Assembly (NCBI GenBank): GCA_009602725.1
Contig: WELB01000384.1
Coordinates: 34,829 to 61,115, forward strand
DNA from: Spirogloea muscicola
Lineage: Eukaryota > Streptophyta > Zygnematophyceae > Spirogloeales > Spirogloeaceae
Direction of reading: 5' to 3'
DNA length: 26,287 bases
The notes beneath the pieces were generated by a model, which worked only from the letters and a program-made list of their open reading frames with translations, had not been told where the DNA came from and did not search any database. Made by a program: the position numbers and the translations under genes. This document shows, one piece after another, positions 1 through 7,974 of the stretch. Numbering within the stretch: the first letter of the stretch is position 1; each line of letters begins with the position of its first letter.

Positions 1-360
1 GGTGGCAGCCTCACGGGGCGCCACGCTGGACCGCCGGTGCCAGCCGGGATCGCTCGCTGCTCGTACTGGTTGGCGGGCCTGGCTATGTTGCTGACCTGGC
101 TGCGGCGGCCGCGAGACATGTCCACGTTGATTTTCCGGGGCACATCATGTGAACGCAAAGAAGGCCTCCGCGGGATGCGGACGCGGGCTGGTTTTTCCAG
201 CCCCTATCCTCAATGGGCGTGCACTAGTCTTCCCGGACAGGAGTCACAAGGTCGGTGATGAGAGGGGCCAGCCTTGCGTTTTGGCGGCGTTCCCACCGTT
301 GAGGGCGTCTGAGCTCGAGTCAACGCTAGTATGTAGAATGGCGGGCCCCGTATTGACAGT
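1..360. other. GC-rich repetitive flank, no gene
   Basis: I see no convincing gene. Bases about 60-175 look like a diverged copy (by eye roughly 70 percent) of the interior of the foldback element at 23350-23460: both share GCTGACCT, CATGTCCAC and GGCCTCC blocks in the same order. A retroelement-type stem-loop sits at 185-203. The open frames here overlap each other on both strands and look like chance frames in GC-rich DNA. Confidence 0.5.
185..203 (+). repeat. Stem-loop of the retroelement 3' end
   Basis: GGGCTGG at 185-191 pairs with CCAGCCC at 197-203 around a five-T loop, followed by CCTATCCTCAATGGGCG. The same stem-loop and trailing motif recur at 7409-7427, 11345-11363 and elsewhere after C-terminal retroelement fragments, so this is a stray 3' end of that family. 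Confidence 0.7.
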
Positions 361-364
361 CTCC

Positions 365-480
365 CGCGCCCCAGTGACGCGCAGTGTGACGCGCCAGTGA
401 CTCCCGTGTGACGCGCGGATGACGCGGGGGGTGACGCCCGAGGAAACGCGCGGTGTGACGCGCCTGCCGGCGATGTGGCG
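365..480. repeat. GTGACGCGC-type minisatellite array
   Basis: About eight short irregular units built on GTGACGCGC or GTGACGCCC, spaced 10-16 bases apart. The same array with its flank lies in reverse complement at 9725-9815. The flank on one side (a CGGCTG...CAGCCAGG block, 513-552 here and 9665-9700 there) is shared, so the array belongs to a dispersed repeat and did not expand at this locus alone. Confidence 0.7.
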
Positions 481-508
481 CGCAGGCGCGCTGCTTCCAG
501 AGCAAGAA

Positions 509-710
509 TGCGGCTGCTGACATCAAGAGAGCGGCTGTAAAAGCCAGCCAGGTGCATACAGAGAATTTTCATAACGACAACAGCGGAGCCACGGGCTAGG
601 CAGAGGACGTGCGGCTGCTGAAATTGGCAGAGCGGCTGTGATAGCCAGCCTGGGCATACAGAGGTTACTGATGAGTATGTCAGCGGAGCCACAGGGTACA
701 GAGACAGGGT
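509..710. repeat. Two-copy tandem repeat of about 100 bp
   Basis: The unit at 509-609 is repeated at 610-710. Both contain GCGGCTGCTGA, AGAGCGGCTGT, GCCAGCC, GCATACAGAG and CAGCGGAGCCAC in the same order, with about 75-80 percent identity by eye. The second copy ends about ten bases before mitochondrial-like sequence begins. Confidence 0.65.
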
Positions 711-721
711 GCTGGTCGCTA

Positions 722-1006
722 CATATTTCCTTTTTGTTTTCTTCCTCTTCACATTTAGCTTATCCAGAAAAACTCTCTGCCTATGAATGCGGCTTCGATC
801 CTTTTGATGATGCACGAGGTCGGTTTTACATACGGTATTTGTTTGGTTTCCATCTTAATCATCACCTTTGATTTAGAAGTAACCTTATTTCCTTGGGCAG
901 TCTGACTATAAAATTGGCTCATTAGAATTTGGTCCATGATGTTTTTCTCATTCGATTTAAATGTTGGGTTTTCTATGAATGGAAAGAGGAGCTCTAGAGT
1001 GGGTAT
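722..1006 (+). pseudogene. nad3: nad3 pseudogene (mitochondrial NADH dehydrogenase subunit 3)
   Basis: NAD3 is a small membrane subunit of respiratory complex I. The diagnostic block PEKLSAYECGFDPFDDAR reads cleanly from about 766. After RGRF and IRYL a four-base TTTG duplication near 840 shifts the frame. In the next frame VSIL, FDLEVTLFPWAV and a TGA follow, then KIG, WSMM, YEWK and ALEW appear scattered over all three frames to about 1003. Family members are about 115-120 residues; the first 25-30 residues are missing or unrecognisable. At least three frame changes and several stops make it non-functional. It lies directly upstream of the tRNA-Val remnant in the same orientation, as expected for one transferred mitochondrial segment. 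Confidence 0.92.
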
Positions 1007-1018
1007 ATTCCAGACTTT

Positions 1019-1090
1019 GGGCAAATAGCTCAGTTGGTAGAGTGCCTCGTTTACACCGAGAGTGTCAGCCGTTCAAACCCGTGATCGCCT
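1019..1090 (+). tRNA. trnV: Organelle-type tRNA-Val(UAC), probably decayed
   Basis: 72 bases. D-arm AGCTCAGTTGGTAGAGT and anticodon arm CCTCG-TTTACAC-CGAGA with anticodon TAC are intact and look like organellar valine tRNA. The acceptor stem (1019-1025 with 1084-1090) has two mismatches plus a G-T pair, and the T-stem is imperfect. It is part of the mitochondrial insertion and probably inactive. Confidence 0.8.
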
Positions 1091-1108
1091 ATCACGCCAT
1101 CGGAAAAA

Positions 1109-1183
1109 AGAAGAATTAGCTTTGCTGGTCAAAGCGCCGGCCTGTCAAGCCGGAGATCGCGCCTTCAAACTCCATCTTTTCCG
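1109..1183 (+). tRNA. trnD: Organelle-type tRNA-Asp(GUC), decayed
   Basis: A perfect five-pair anticodon stem CCGGC/GCCGG encloses loop CTGTCAA, giving anticodon GTC. The D-arm region AGCTTTGCTGGTCAAAGC and the T-loop TTCAAAC are recognisable. The acceptor strand AGAAGAA pairs imperfectly with CTTTTCC, and the T-stem is broken. It is the second tRNA of the transferred mitochondrial segment. Confidence 0.78.
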
Positions 1184-1212
1184 TGCTTTGCTTTTAGTAA
1201 TTGTTACATTCA

Positions 1213-1296
1213 GGATGGATGGCTGAGTGGCTGAAGGCATTGATTTGTGAATCCACATACTAATTCTCTGCATTATGAGTTCCTATCATGTTCTCC
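1213..1296 (+). pseudogene. trnS: Organelle-type tRNA-Ser remnant
   Basis: The 5' part GGATGGATGGCTGAGTGG is typical of a class II organellar serine tRNA, and the overall length of about 84 bases fits a long variable arm. The anticodon loop now reads TTGTGAA, which matches no serine codon; a GCU anticodon seems the likeliest ancestor by comparison with mitochondrial trnS, which is my inference. The 3' acceptor strand is badly paired. Confidence 0.62.
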
Positions 1297-1301
1297 ACGC
1301 G

Positions 1302-1374
1302 GGGGGCGTAGTTCAATGAGTAGAGCGCATGCTTTGCACGTATGAAGTTATTGGTCCAAATCCGTTCGTCTCCA
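1302..1374 (+). tRNA. trnA: Organelle-type tRNA-Ala(UGC), near-intact fold
   Basis: The best preserved of the four tRNAs. The acceptor stem GGGGGCG (1302-1308) pairs in all seven positions with CGTCTCC (1367-1373), allowing G-T, and A1374 is the discriminator. The D-arm is GTTC...GAGC. The anticodon stem CATGC/GTATG carries loop TTTGCAC with anticodon TGC. The T-stem is weakened and the T-loop TCCAAAT is altered. Its 3' end coincides with the right edge of the mitochondrial insertion. Confidence 0.8.
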
Positions 1375-1377
1375 TTG

Positions 1378-1464
1378 ATGGCTGCCGCCTCTGGCTCTAG
1401 ACAGGGACTTTGCTACCCGGAGACTGCTTTCTCTGACCTGCGGCTGTTCAACAAGGCACATTGA
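1378..1464 (+). pseudogene. Retroelement C-terminal end fragment
   Basis: Reading from 1378 gives MAAASGSRQ, then FSDLRLF and a TGA at 1462-1464. This is the last 28 residues of the C-terminal domain best seen at 22429-23130 (AAASGS...FSDLRLLSRGY). It starts four bases after the tRNA-Ala, so the rest of the copy was lost or separated when the mitochondrial DNA came in. Confidence 0.75.
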
Positions 1465-1479
1465 GGACTCTGCGACAAC

Positions 1480-1845
1480 TTGAGTTGCTGCGTGCTTCAG
1501 CGCTCTCCTGGCCTTCGAGGGTGTTGTTGAATCGTCTTCTGGGCTGGCCAAACACAGCGATCGCCCGCTACTGGGAAAGGCCTTCTTCCAGAAGGACAGT
1601 TGCTCGGCTGGGTCCTCACGAACCTGCCCTCGCCCTAGTATGTATCCCCTTGTCGGGCCCGCCCTCCCCAAGGGCGGGCCTTGAAGCGAGCCTTCCAACT
1701 CCTTTGGACGGCGCGCTTTTAGCACTACAAGGAGTGGGGCTGACACCGGACTCGGGGAAACTATGATCCGGATCAGTGAGGCCCACGGAGAGAGAGAAAG
1801 CGCGGCCAGATTGACTGGTGGCTGCGAAAGGCCAGCCCAAAAGAA
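1480..1845 (+). repeat. Retroelement 3'-UTR-type repeat (inverted partner at 8600-9060)
   Basis: Sequence following the retroelement stop. Blocks here (GCTTCAGCGCTCTCCTGG, the CTTCCAGAAGG region, CGCCCTAGTATGTATCCCC, AGGGCGGGC, GGAGTTGGAAGGC, CCGGATCAGTGAGG) recur in reverse complement over about 8640-9060 in the same order. A stem-loop GGCTG/CAGCC lies at 1820-1837, preceded by the GCGCGGCCAGATTGACTGG box seen also near 11400 and 16970. The overlapping open frames on both strands are repeat sequence. Confidence 0.7.
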
Positions 1846-1859
1846 TGGACAAGGTCTGA

Positions 1860-2206
1860 GGGAGCTTGAGTGCGAACGAGAGAGGCACAGCCCTGCTGCT
1901 GCCTGCTGCCGCAGCCCGGCGCTACAGCCCGTCCCTGCAGATCATTGCCGGCTCTTTGTGAGTAGTCTGTGGCTGCTCCCCTTGGGGGGGGACGGTTGCT
2001 GCTTGTGCACGAGAGGTGAGTCGGCGGCGCCTCAGTGCAAGGTAATCCACACCATTGTGTAAGCGGTCCTTCACCGTGTTAAGGGTTTGCTTCTCAACCC
2101 CCAATGACCAGATCCACGATGGACATTTTACTTGTTCAGCAGTGAATTGACAAAGCTTGTGTTTCTTAGTAATTCCTACGGTGTCTATAGGGGTGGATTC
2201 GTCACC
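1860..2206. other. Spacer upstream of the MLO exons, no gene recognised
   Basis: GC-rich sequence to about 2060, then more AT-rich sequence. I searched it for the missing first membrane segments of the MLO gene and found none. Confidence 0.5.
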
Positions 2207-2238
2207 GGCTAAGGGAAAAGGGTGGTCTCTCAGGGCCG
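2207..2238 (-). repeat. 32-bp remnant of the (CAA)n repeat end
   Basis: These 32 bases are identical to 26020-26051, the edge of the (CAA)n-bearing repeat, and nearly identical in reverse to about 10321-10352. The similarity stops exactly at GGCCG, and MLO exon 1 begins 11 bases later. It marks a repeat end or breakpoint directly against the 5' side of the surviving MLO gene. Confidence 0.8.
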
Positions 2239-2249
2239 ATGTGTGGCAG

Positions 2250-5200
2250 GGCCATCATGCGTTCATCTCAGGGCCCGGTCTCCACCAGCTGCACACATAC
2301 ATCTTCATGATGGCCATTGTGCACATCCTCTTCTCTGTCGTCACGATTGTCATCGCTGAGTGGCGCATCAGCTGCTGGAAGAAGTGGGAGGAAGAGGCCC
2401 ACAAAGACATTGACGAAAGAAAACATCTGCCAAGTGGTTGGTGGCTCTTCTGAACACTTGCAAATGGTGACTCTAATCTCCAAGACATTGCTGTATTTCA
2501 GGATGCCTAACGTGAGGACAATTAATTTCAATTGCGTTGATCATAACCTACACGGATTTCTTCTGCAGCATGGAAGCAAGCTCCATATCGCCACACCTCT
2601 TTTGTCAATCGTCACACACGACATGCTAATCACCCGGACAGCCTCCAACTGTACGTGGTGAGAGCCAAAAATGCTCCTGCCACGCTCAGCCTGACGTGCT
2701 AGTGAGTAACACAGTCAGTACACATTAGAATACAATTGGATCACCAGGCTTCCACGCGGTGTGTCATGCAGTACAATTATGCATTGCTTGGGCTCGCATG
2801 CAACTGTGAATCTGGGCTGAAGGGCTGAAGTGCATCTTCATATGCTTCAGCCGGTTTGCTGCTATCCTTGATGCTTTGTTAATAAGAGGCTCCTCTTCTC
2901 TGCAGGCATGCTTCTTCCGCCAGTTTGTCAACTCCATCTCCCATACTGACTACCGCGTCCTCCGTCAAGCATTCATTAAGGTGATCAGACATAATGTGCT
3001 GTCAACCCATGGGCTGCCAAACACCTGCCAGCTCCACTTCTCATAGTCAGTACCCTGTCATGGGTGTGGCGCTCGTGTAGATTATTTTCCTCATGCACCA
3101 TCCTGTATGGAATAAGTATAAGGCTGGGAGTAGCACATGGTCCCTGCCTTCCTCAACATGCCAAGATACCTACTTTTTGCTGCTGCTTGCTCCCTATTCC
3201 TGTGCAGAGTCACAATGCCAGCCTCAAATTTGACTTTCACAGCTATTTGCTGCGCTCAATGGAGGTGGACTTCATACATGTTGTTGGCATCAGGTGTCGC
3301 ACTGAGCCAATTCATAAGGATTCCAGCTTTAGCCTGAAACAGTGCCGCGACTGTGTCTGCTCAAAGCTTTTGATTTTGCATTGTGTTTTAAGGTCCTCGG
3401 GAGCTTGCAATCAGTCCGCTGGTGCCTCACAAGCCTTTCCTTATTGATTGTGATGATGCTGCAGCTGGTACCTTTGGTTAGTCGTTCTTGTACTGCTTTT
3501 ACTCGCTGTTCAAAGTATGTGTGTTCCCTCAGACACTTTGCATCTTGTTTGTCAAATGAACGAAATGTCGTAGTCAGACAGCTGTCCACTCGGTGCTCCT
3601 TGAGTTGTGGCTGTCCTGATGTGCTGCTGTAGACAAATCAAGTAGTATGCTCAGGAGTGTACGATGTGTCAGCAACTTGGCAATCAGTGGTGTAGGCTGG
3701 AGAGCCATGTCAATGCTTCTTGATCATGCTTGTGTGCTTTCCTGATCTATTTATGCAATAAAGCTGACAAGCTTGATCCACTTCGAGCTGCCTTAATAGG
3801 TTGGCACATCCTTTTTTGGGTTTCCTTCGCCCCACTCCTTGTAAGCAGATAGACTAAGATTGTTGACTATCTACTGCAAGTCAAACCTCAGCATAGCAAT
3901 GCAACCATGCTGAGAAGTCACTGGGTTCAGAAACATAACAGAAGCCTTCGATGCTGGCGCAAGTCGCTTGATGTGTAACTATAGGCATGCGTTTGTATCA
4001 TACCAGATGGCAGTGATAGTGGGGGGGTACAAAGCTGGAGCACATCATGTCGCAGCTCGCGCATGAGACCAAGGATGGCAGTGGCAACTGCTTGAGCAAC
4101 AGTATTGTACTTCGTGACAACCTCTTCTGGTTCAACCGGCCCGTTCTCATGCTCAACTTCATCCATTACATCTTGTTCCAGGTATGTACCTGCTCTGAAT
4201 TGGGCGAGGTCCAGACATGGATATACTGGAACCGCAGATTTAAGCGGACATGCGGTGGTCTCACGGGGACATTAAATGTAGGAGCACATATTTGTGTTTT
4301 TGGATCATTTTGTTCCCCCTTCAGAAGCACAGCAAATCTAGAACGTGAGCTTCCTTTCTCAAAATCGAGCTGCAGTAGCTGACGACAACGACTGCGGTAG
4401 CTGACGGCACTTCCTCAAGTCTGCAGAATGCATTTGTAATTGCTTCAATCATTTGGGCGCTGGTAAGGATACTCCAGCCACTGTAGCAGACCTACGCTCT
4501 GCTGCATAAAATGAATCCCACGAAATCTGCAGGATGCAACACGCATGAACTTATTGAAGGAGCAGCATCTTGCATCTATGCTGGATATGTGCAGGAATGC
4601 TCCAAGTGGCAAAGTCCCAAACTTCTTGCTACTGTCACATGCAAGGGAGTTGCACGCTTACACAATGTTGGACCTTGTGCAGTGGGAGATTGGTACAGAT
4701 TCATGTTTCACAAACTCATATACTTTCCTAATCACCTCCGTGGTTCTGAGGTTAGCAGACATTCTAGTCTCTTCACATTCCTGCCAAATGCTGCAATGTG
4801 GTGTGACATCTGCGTCAGATCATCTGAGCACTTGATAATAGTCCTAGTACTTAGATTCTCAGTCAAGCCTTCCACTTAGTCCGGTACTGGTCAGATGTAT
4901 CAGGGATATCTCGATACAAAGCATTGATGGCTTGCCTGTTGCAGCTGCTTTGTCCAGCTACTCTGCAGTTATGTCACTCTTCCACTCTACGCTTTTGCTA
5001 CTCAGGTCAGCCCCACAGCCTCTTCATGCAGCTCATCTCCACAATGCATGCCCACCTTTTGGCTGCTCAATTCTGCTAAGTGGTCACAACGCTCTCATTG
5101 TCCAGGATTATGGCTCGCAATTACAGAGGGGGGGACAAGGTAGATATATCCAACTTCTCTCCTTGTCACATTTTGATGATTGTGTTGACGTTTTGATTGC

Positions 5201-5715
5201 AGCTTGGATCAAAGTTCAGGAAGGAGCTCTTCTCGGAGGACGTACACGCTCCATTGAGGGCCTGGGCAAAGCGCAACAAGAAGCACAAGCCCAATCTCCT
5301 GGGGGATGCCGCCAAGCAGGCGGTGGGCCTGGCGAGGTCGACGGTCATCGGAGCAGCAAGCCTGAGGGCTGGCCAGGTGCTCGGCTTGAGCAGGGCTTCC
5401 AAGGCCAACTCCTCCGCTCCGGATCTCACCACTGTGGCCGAGGAGCCTGCCGACCAGCTCACCAACCATGCCAACGCCAGATCAGCTTCACTGCCAACCC
5501 ACTTGATAGATGAACGGCATCGCCATCCAGATGACAAGGCATTGACCGGCAATCTGGCTGACCTGCCATCGAGTCGGATATCAGAAGGTGCCGATGAGGT
5601 TCCTGGGCAAGAGCACTCTCGCACTCTAGCAGACAGCCTGCCAGCGGAGGAGCTTGCTGTCCCTGGAGAAGTGGAGAAGGAGTACGACCTCTACAGTGAT
5701 GACGATTCTGACTAA
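2250..5715 (+). CDS. MLO: MLO-family seven-transmembrane protein, N-terminus missing, 11 exons
   Basis: MLO proteins are plasma-membrane seven-helix proteins with a cytosolic calmodulin-binding tail, linked to calcium signalling. Exons by GT-AG ends and matching phase: 2250-2433, 2569-2657, 2906-2980, 3208-3293, 3465-3514, 3800-3840, 4020-4181, 4427-4462, 4683-4750, 4945-5005, 5203-5715; about 454 codons. Family landmarks in order: GLHQLHTYIFMMAIVH (third membrane region), WKKWEEE, RHTSFVNRHT, ACFFRQF, DYRVLRQAFI, KFDFHSYLLRS, VVGI, a hydrophobic helix in exon 5, GTKLEHIM, FWFNRPVLM, NAFVIASIIWAL, SCF, LCSYVTLPLYA, then LGSKFRKELF with LRAWAKRNKK. The splice phases agree at every junction. 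The first two membrane helices and their loop cysteines, expected upstream, are absent. Exon 7 has an alternative, more family-like start at 4007 that would need one fewer G in the run at 4021-4027. Probably a truncated gene, though upstream exons beyond the window cannot be excluded. Confidence 0.9.
5203..5715 (+). CDS. MLO terminal exon: calmodulin-binding-type helix and acidic tail
   Basis: The last exon follows a TTGCAG acceptor and codes for 170 residues before TAA. It opens with LGSKFRKELFSEDV and a basic amphipathic stretch with LRAWAKRNKKHKPN, in the place where plant MLO proteins bind calmodulin through a conserved Leu and Trp. The remaining 130 or so residues are low-complexity, Ala/Ser/Glu-rich and end in an acidic run (YSDDDSD). 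MLO tails vary freely in sequence, so this part does not identify a subtype. The frame is intact throughout, unlike the neighbouring transposon genes. Confidence 0.92.
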   Translation, partial: LGSKFRKELFSEDVHAPLRAWAKRNKKHKPNLLGDAAKQAVGLARSTVIGAASLRAGQVLGLSRASKANSSAPDLTTVAEEPADQLTNHANARSASLPTHLIDERHRHPDDKALTGNLADLPSSRISEGADEVPGQEHSRTLADSLPAEELAVPGEVEKEYDLYSDDDSD

Positions 5716-6680
5716 TATGGGTGCTGCCAGTAAAAGGTTTGTGGTACCAAGAATGTGTGGGGCATGTAGATCGCACTCAGCTTCCGCACTTCAAGGCCCC
5801 TCCCTTCTTTTTCTGAGTGATTGCTTTCGGCAGCTTTGTCCTCCCTAGGCAGCTCAACATTCTTTGACCTAGCAGCTCCCGAAAACTGAAGGTGTAACTG
5901 TCGAATTGATGAGGAGTATTTCTCTTGCAGTCCCTTTCCTTTGGTCCTTCTCCACGAATCAATGAGCAGCTAACCTCCAAGGCGCTGCAAGTCTCGCCTA
6001 TACTCAGATTGGCTAAACGCTGGGGGTAGAGCAGGCACACTATTGAGAACATTGAAAAGCTGAATCTTGATGACCACTGTTTGGTGGTCCACCCTGCATC
6101 AGCAGTTTTTGGACTCTTCTTTACATCGTATAAGCGTCACTGCGTTGTCAATTGCTGGTCGGGGAGTTCAGCAACATTGCAAGTGAAGGCTGCGCATGGC
6201 AGCTGGACTGTTTCGAAAGAAATGAACATATATTTTCACCTTGTAGCCTAACGCTTGATGCTGAACACTGGTCACTGGTCATTTCTCAGCAAGCCATGCA
6301 GGCAAGCACGTCTTAGTGGTAGGTACATGCTCGCTACGTTCTTGTACCACGATTGGTGGACACGACTTCTTTGCTCGGGTTCCTGAAGTGGGCGTCGAGC
6401 CTACATGCAAGCCGCCACAGCGTGTCTCCAGCAGTGGCACTAGGCGGCACATGTAAGGAATGCTGTGGATCGCCAAGCCCGGGCTGCCGGTAGGGCAAGA
6501 AAAAGCGGGGAAGCATTGAAGTGGATGCAGGCAGCGCGGTGAACAGCGGGGAAAGCGTAGAGACGGGGCTGCAACGGTAAATGGCAGACCAACGATTACT
6601 GCAGGGGGCTAGGGACCAGCGGTCCGAGGCTGGGTGAAGAACTCACCCTCTCTTCCATCTCGGGTGTCCCCTATGTAGCC
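5716..6680. other. 3' flank of the MLO gene; no further gene
   Basis: Moderate-GC sequence that likely holds the 3' UTR. A TGTAA at 5893-5897 could be a poly(A) signal if the organism is a chlorophyte that uses TGTAA; this is weak on its own. A small hairpin, GACCAC/GTGGTC, lies near 6071-6091. From about 6480 the composition becomes GC-rich and repeat-like. Open frames on the - strand show no family resemblance. Confidence 0.45.
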
Positions 6681-6690
6681 TAGCATCTCT

Positions 6691-6792
6691 GCTCTGCGGC
6701 TGCTTAGTAGGGATTACTGAGTGATTTGTAGCTGCTTTGTTTCTTTGTGTGCTTGGTTTCTTAGCGCTTTCCCCTGGCCCCCTTCTCCGCGG
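6691..6792 (+). repeat. Retroelement stop region and 3' UTR, first copy
   Basis: CTCTGCGGCTGCTTAG, GGATTACTGAGTGATT, GTAGCTGCTTTGTTTCT and CTTAGCGCTTTCCCC match 23099-23185 and 11222-11320. In the intact copy this is the end of the C-terminal ORF and the start of the 3' UTR. It runs straight into the interior of another copy at about 6793, so two copies are joined or nested here. Confidence 0.8.
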
Positions 6793-7140
6793 AATTACGC
6801 AGTTCACCCCCCCAGGCGATGAGATCGCGGCCCTTGCCATAGACGTCCACGGGGCTTATGGCAGCGGCTGGCTGGATCTCCTCCAGCGGCTTGCCCGGCA
6901 GGCCATGGAGCGGCGGCCGGGTCTGCCAGGGCTGCCCGGCTTCAACGCGGCCGGCTCCCTGGCCCAGGTCTTCCGGATGCGGCTCTCCGTGTCGCTTCAA
7001 CGCTCCCTCGCTCATGCCGTCCACTCGCGCGCGGGCCGTGCTCTTGTTGCTGCTTCCGGGTCTCGTCTGCCTGCATCTCTTCCAGCTTCGAGCTACTCTG
7101 ACCTGATGTTGCTCACCCGCGGGTATTTAGCTTCCTGTGC
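6793..7140 (+). pseudogene. Retroelement C-terminal domain, copy B
   Basis: A 5'-truncated copy of the domain at 22429-23130. The frame reads PGDEIAALAIDVHGAYGSGW, LLQRLARQAMERR, GSLAQVFRMRLSVSLQRSLA, RAGRALVAASGSR, then SSYSDLMLLTRGY. It begins after a seven-C run at about 6806 where the upstream frame is off by one. The stop after RGY is lost (TTA), so the frame runs on to 7171. The domain probably belongs to a non-LTR retrotransposon polyprotein; no reverse transcriptase is attached here. Confidence 0.8.
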
Positions 7141-7189
7141 TTTCGTCATGTCTAGTTGTCTAGATGCCTAGCTGTGTATTTCCCTTCTT

Positions 7190-7445
7190 TTCGGCACCTG
7201 TTGTAGCTCTTTGGATTTTGTCCGTTCTTTTTTGGCTGGCTTCTGCCAGCCCCTCTCTTCCTAGTCCTAGTCGTTCGCACTCAAGCTCCCTCAGACCTTG
7301 TCCATTCTTTTGGGCTGGCCTTTCCCAGCCACCAGTCAATCTGGCCGCGCTTTCTTCTTCTCTTCTATGGGCGAGCTCTTTCTTCTCGTACTCTGTTCAT
7401 TCTTTTTTGGGCTGGCTTTCCCAGCCCCTATCCTCAATGGGCAAG
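7190..7445 (+). repeat. Three tandem stem-loop tails
   Basis: Three imperfect units of about 80-100 bp, each with CTTGTCCATTCTTTT-like sequence, a GGCTGG stem-loop and a downstream CCTATCCTCAATGGGC-like or related segment. Hairpins: 7234-7251 (GGCTGGC/GCCAGCC), 7312-7330 (GGCTGG/CCAGCC) and 7409-7427 (GGGCTGG/CCAGCCC). They follow directly after copy B. A similar array, inverted, is at 21495-22125. Confidence 0.75.
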
Positions 7446-7841
7446 CACTTTCTGTAGCCCGACGGACTGCGAGCACGGCCATACGGGCCCGGGTGGAATA
7501 GTTGGCACCCAGTCTCTCGTTGACGACCCGTCCACGACCATTTGACGGCTTTCGACGGGCTACCACCGACAAACTACCCATCCATCGCCCACCACCGCCA
7601 TAGTCGGTCCCCGGTCAATGCCCCGTCACTAGCCACCAACTGTATACTACCGTCAACACTAGCGACTAAGGACACCGTCAAGGCAGTCTACAGCGCTGCC
7701 GCCTCCCGTCGCCGTTCCAGCGCCAGCACCATGCTGTCTCGCGCGTCACGACTCCGGGTTGCGCCGCTCTCAGCTCAAGGCTGAATCCATGCTTTCCAGC
7801 CTGGCGAAATGTCCGTCTCCAGGCATCTGTCAAGCTGTTGC
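7446..7841. other. Unassigned sequence
   Basis: GC-rich and rich in CACCGTC, CACCACCG and related short motifs. No gene or known repeat match seen. The open frames on either strand lack family features. Confidence 0.4.
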
Positions 7842-7964
7842 CGTTGTCGCCGCACCTGCTGCCGTCGCTGCCGCCGTCGCTGCTGCTGCCGCAGCCGCTG
7901 CTGCCGCAGCCGCTGCTGCCGCTCCCGCCGTCGCTGCTGCTGCTGCCGCTACTGCTGCCGGTGG
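7842..7964. repeat. GCN/GTC trinucleotide tract
   Basis: About 40 consecutive triplets, mostly GCT, GCC, GCA, GTC and CCC, which read as poly-Ala on + and as Ser/Gly-rich on a - frame. The + frame 7759-8268 runs through it but has no recognisable domain on either side; this is a microsatellite-like tract. Confidence 0.7.
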
Positions 7965-7974
7965 CATTGATGCT

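Larger units (their letters stand above)
722..1374 (+). other. Nuclear insertion of mitochondrial DNA (nad3 + four tRNAs)
   Basis: This block is more AT-rich than its surroundings and holds, in one orientation, a broken nad3 followed by tRNA-Val, tRNA-Asp, tRNA-Ser and tRNA-Ala genes with organelle-type sequences. The two ends change abruptly into GC-rich nuclear repeats. nad3 has frameshifts and stops and several tRNAs have lost pairing, so this is an old transfer and not a stretch of the functional mitochondrial genome. I infer a mitochondrial and not plastid source because nad3 is a mitochondrial gene (the plastid relative is ndhC). Confidence 0.88.

Noticed and set aside
210-815. 201-codon - frame
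   Set aside because: It crosses the GTGACGCGC array, the tandem repeat and into the nad3 remnant on the opposite strand, so it cannot be one gene.
1019-1374. Functional nuclear tRNA gene cluster
   Set aside because: Sequences are organelle-type, follow a broken nad3, lack good stems in three of four, and no nuclear tRNA promoter consensus or T-run terminator was noted.
2509-2661. Alternative reading HGSKLHIATP...THDMLITRT in MLO exon 2
   Set aside because: The phase-1 reading RHTSFVNRHT fits the family motif, the exon 1 donor at 2434 and the exon 3 phase; the other reading does not.
3748-3762. AATAAA within ATGCAATAAAGC as a poly(A) signal
   Set aside because: It lies inside an MLO intron, between exons that splice in phase.
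5106-5139. Possible small MLO exon (reads DYGSQLQRGG)
   Set aside because: Its phase fits neither neighbour. Exon 10 (ending 5005) joins exon 11 (starting 5203) directly in phase with LGSKFRK, the expected family sequence.
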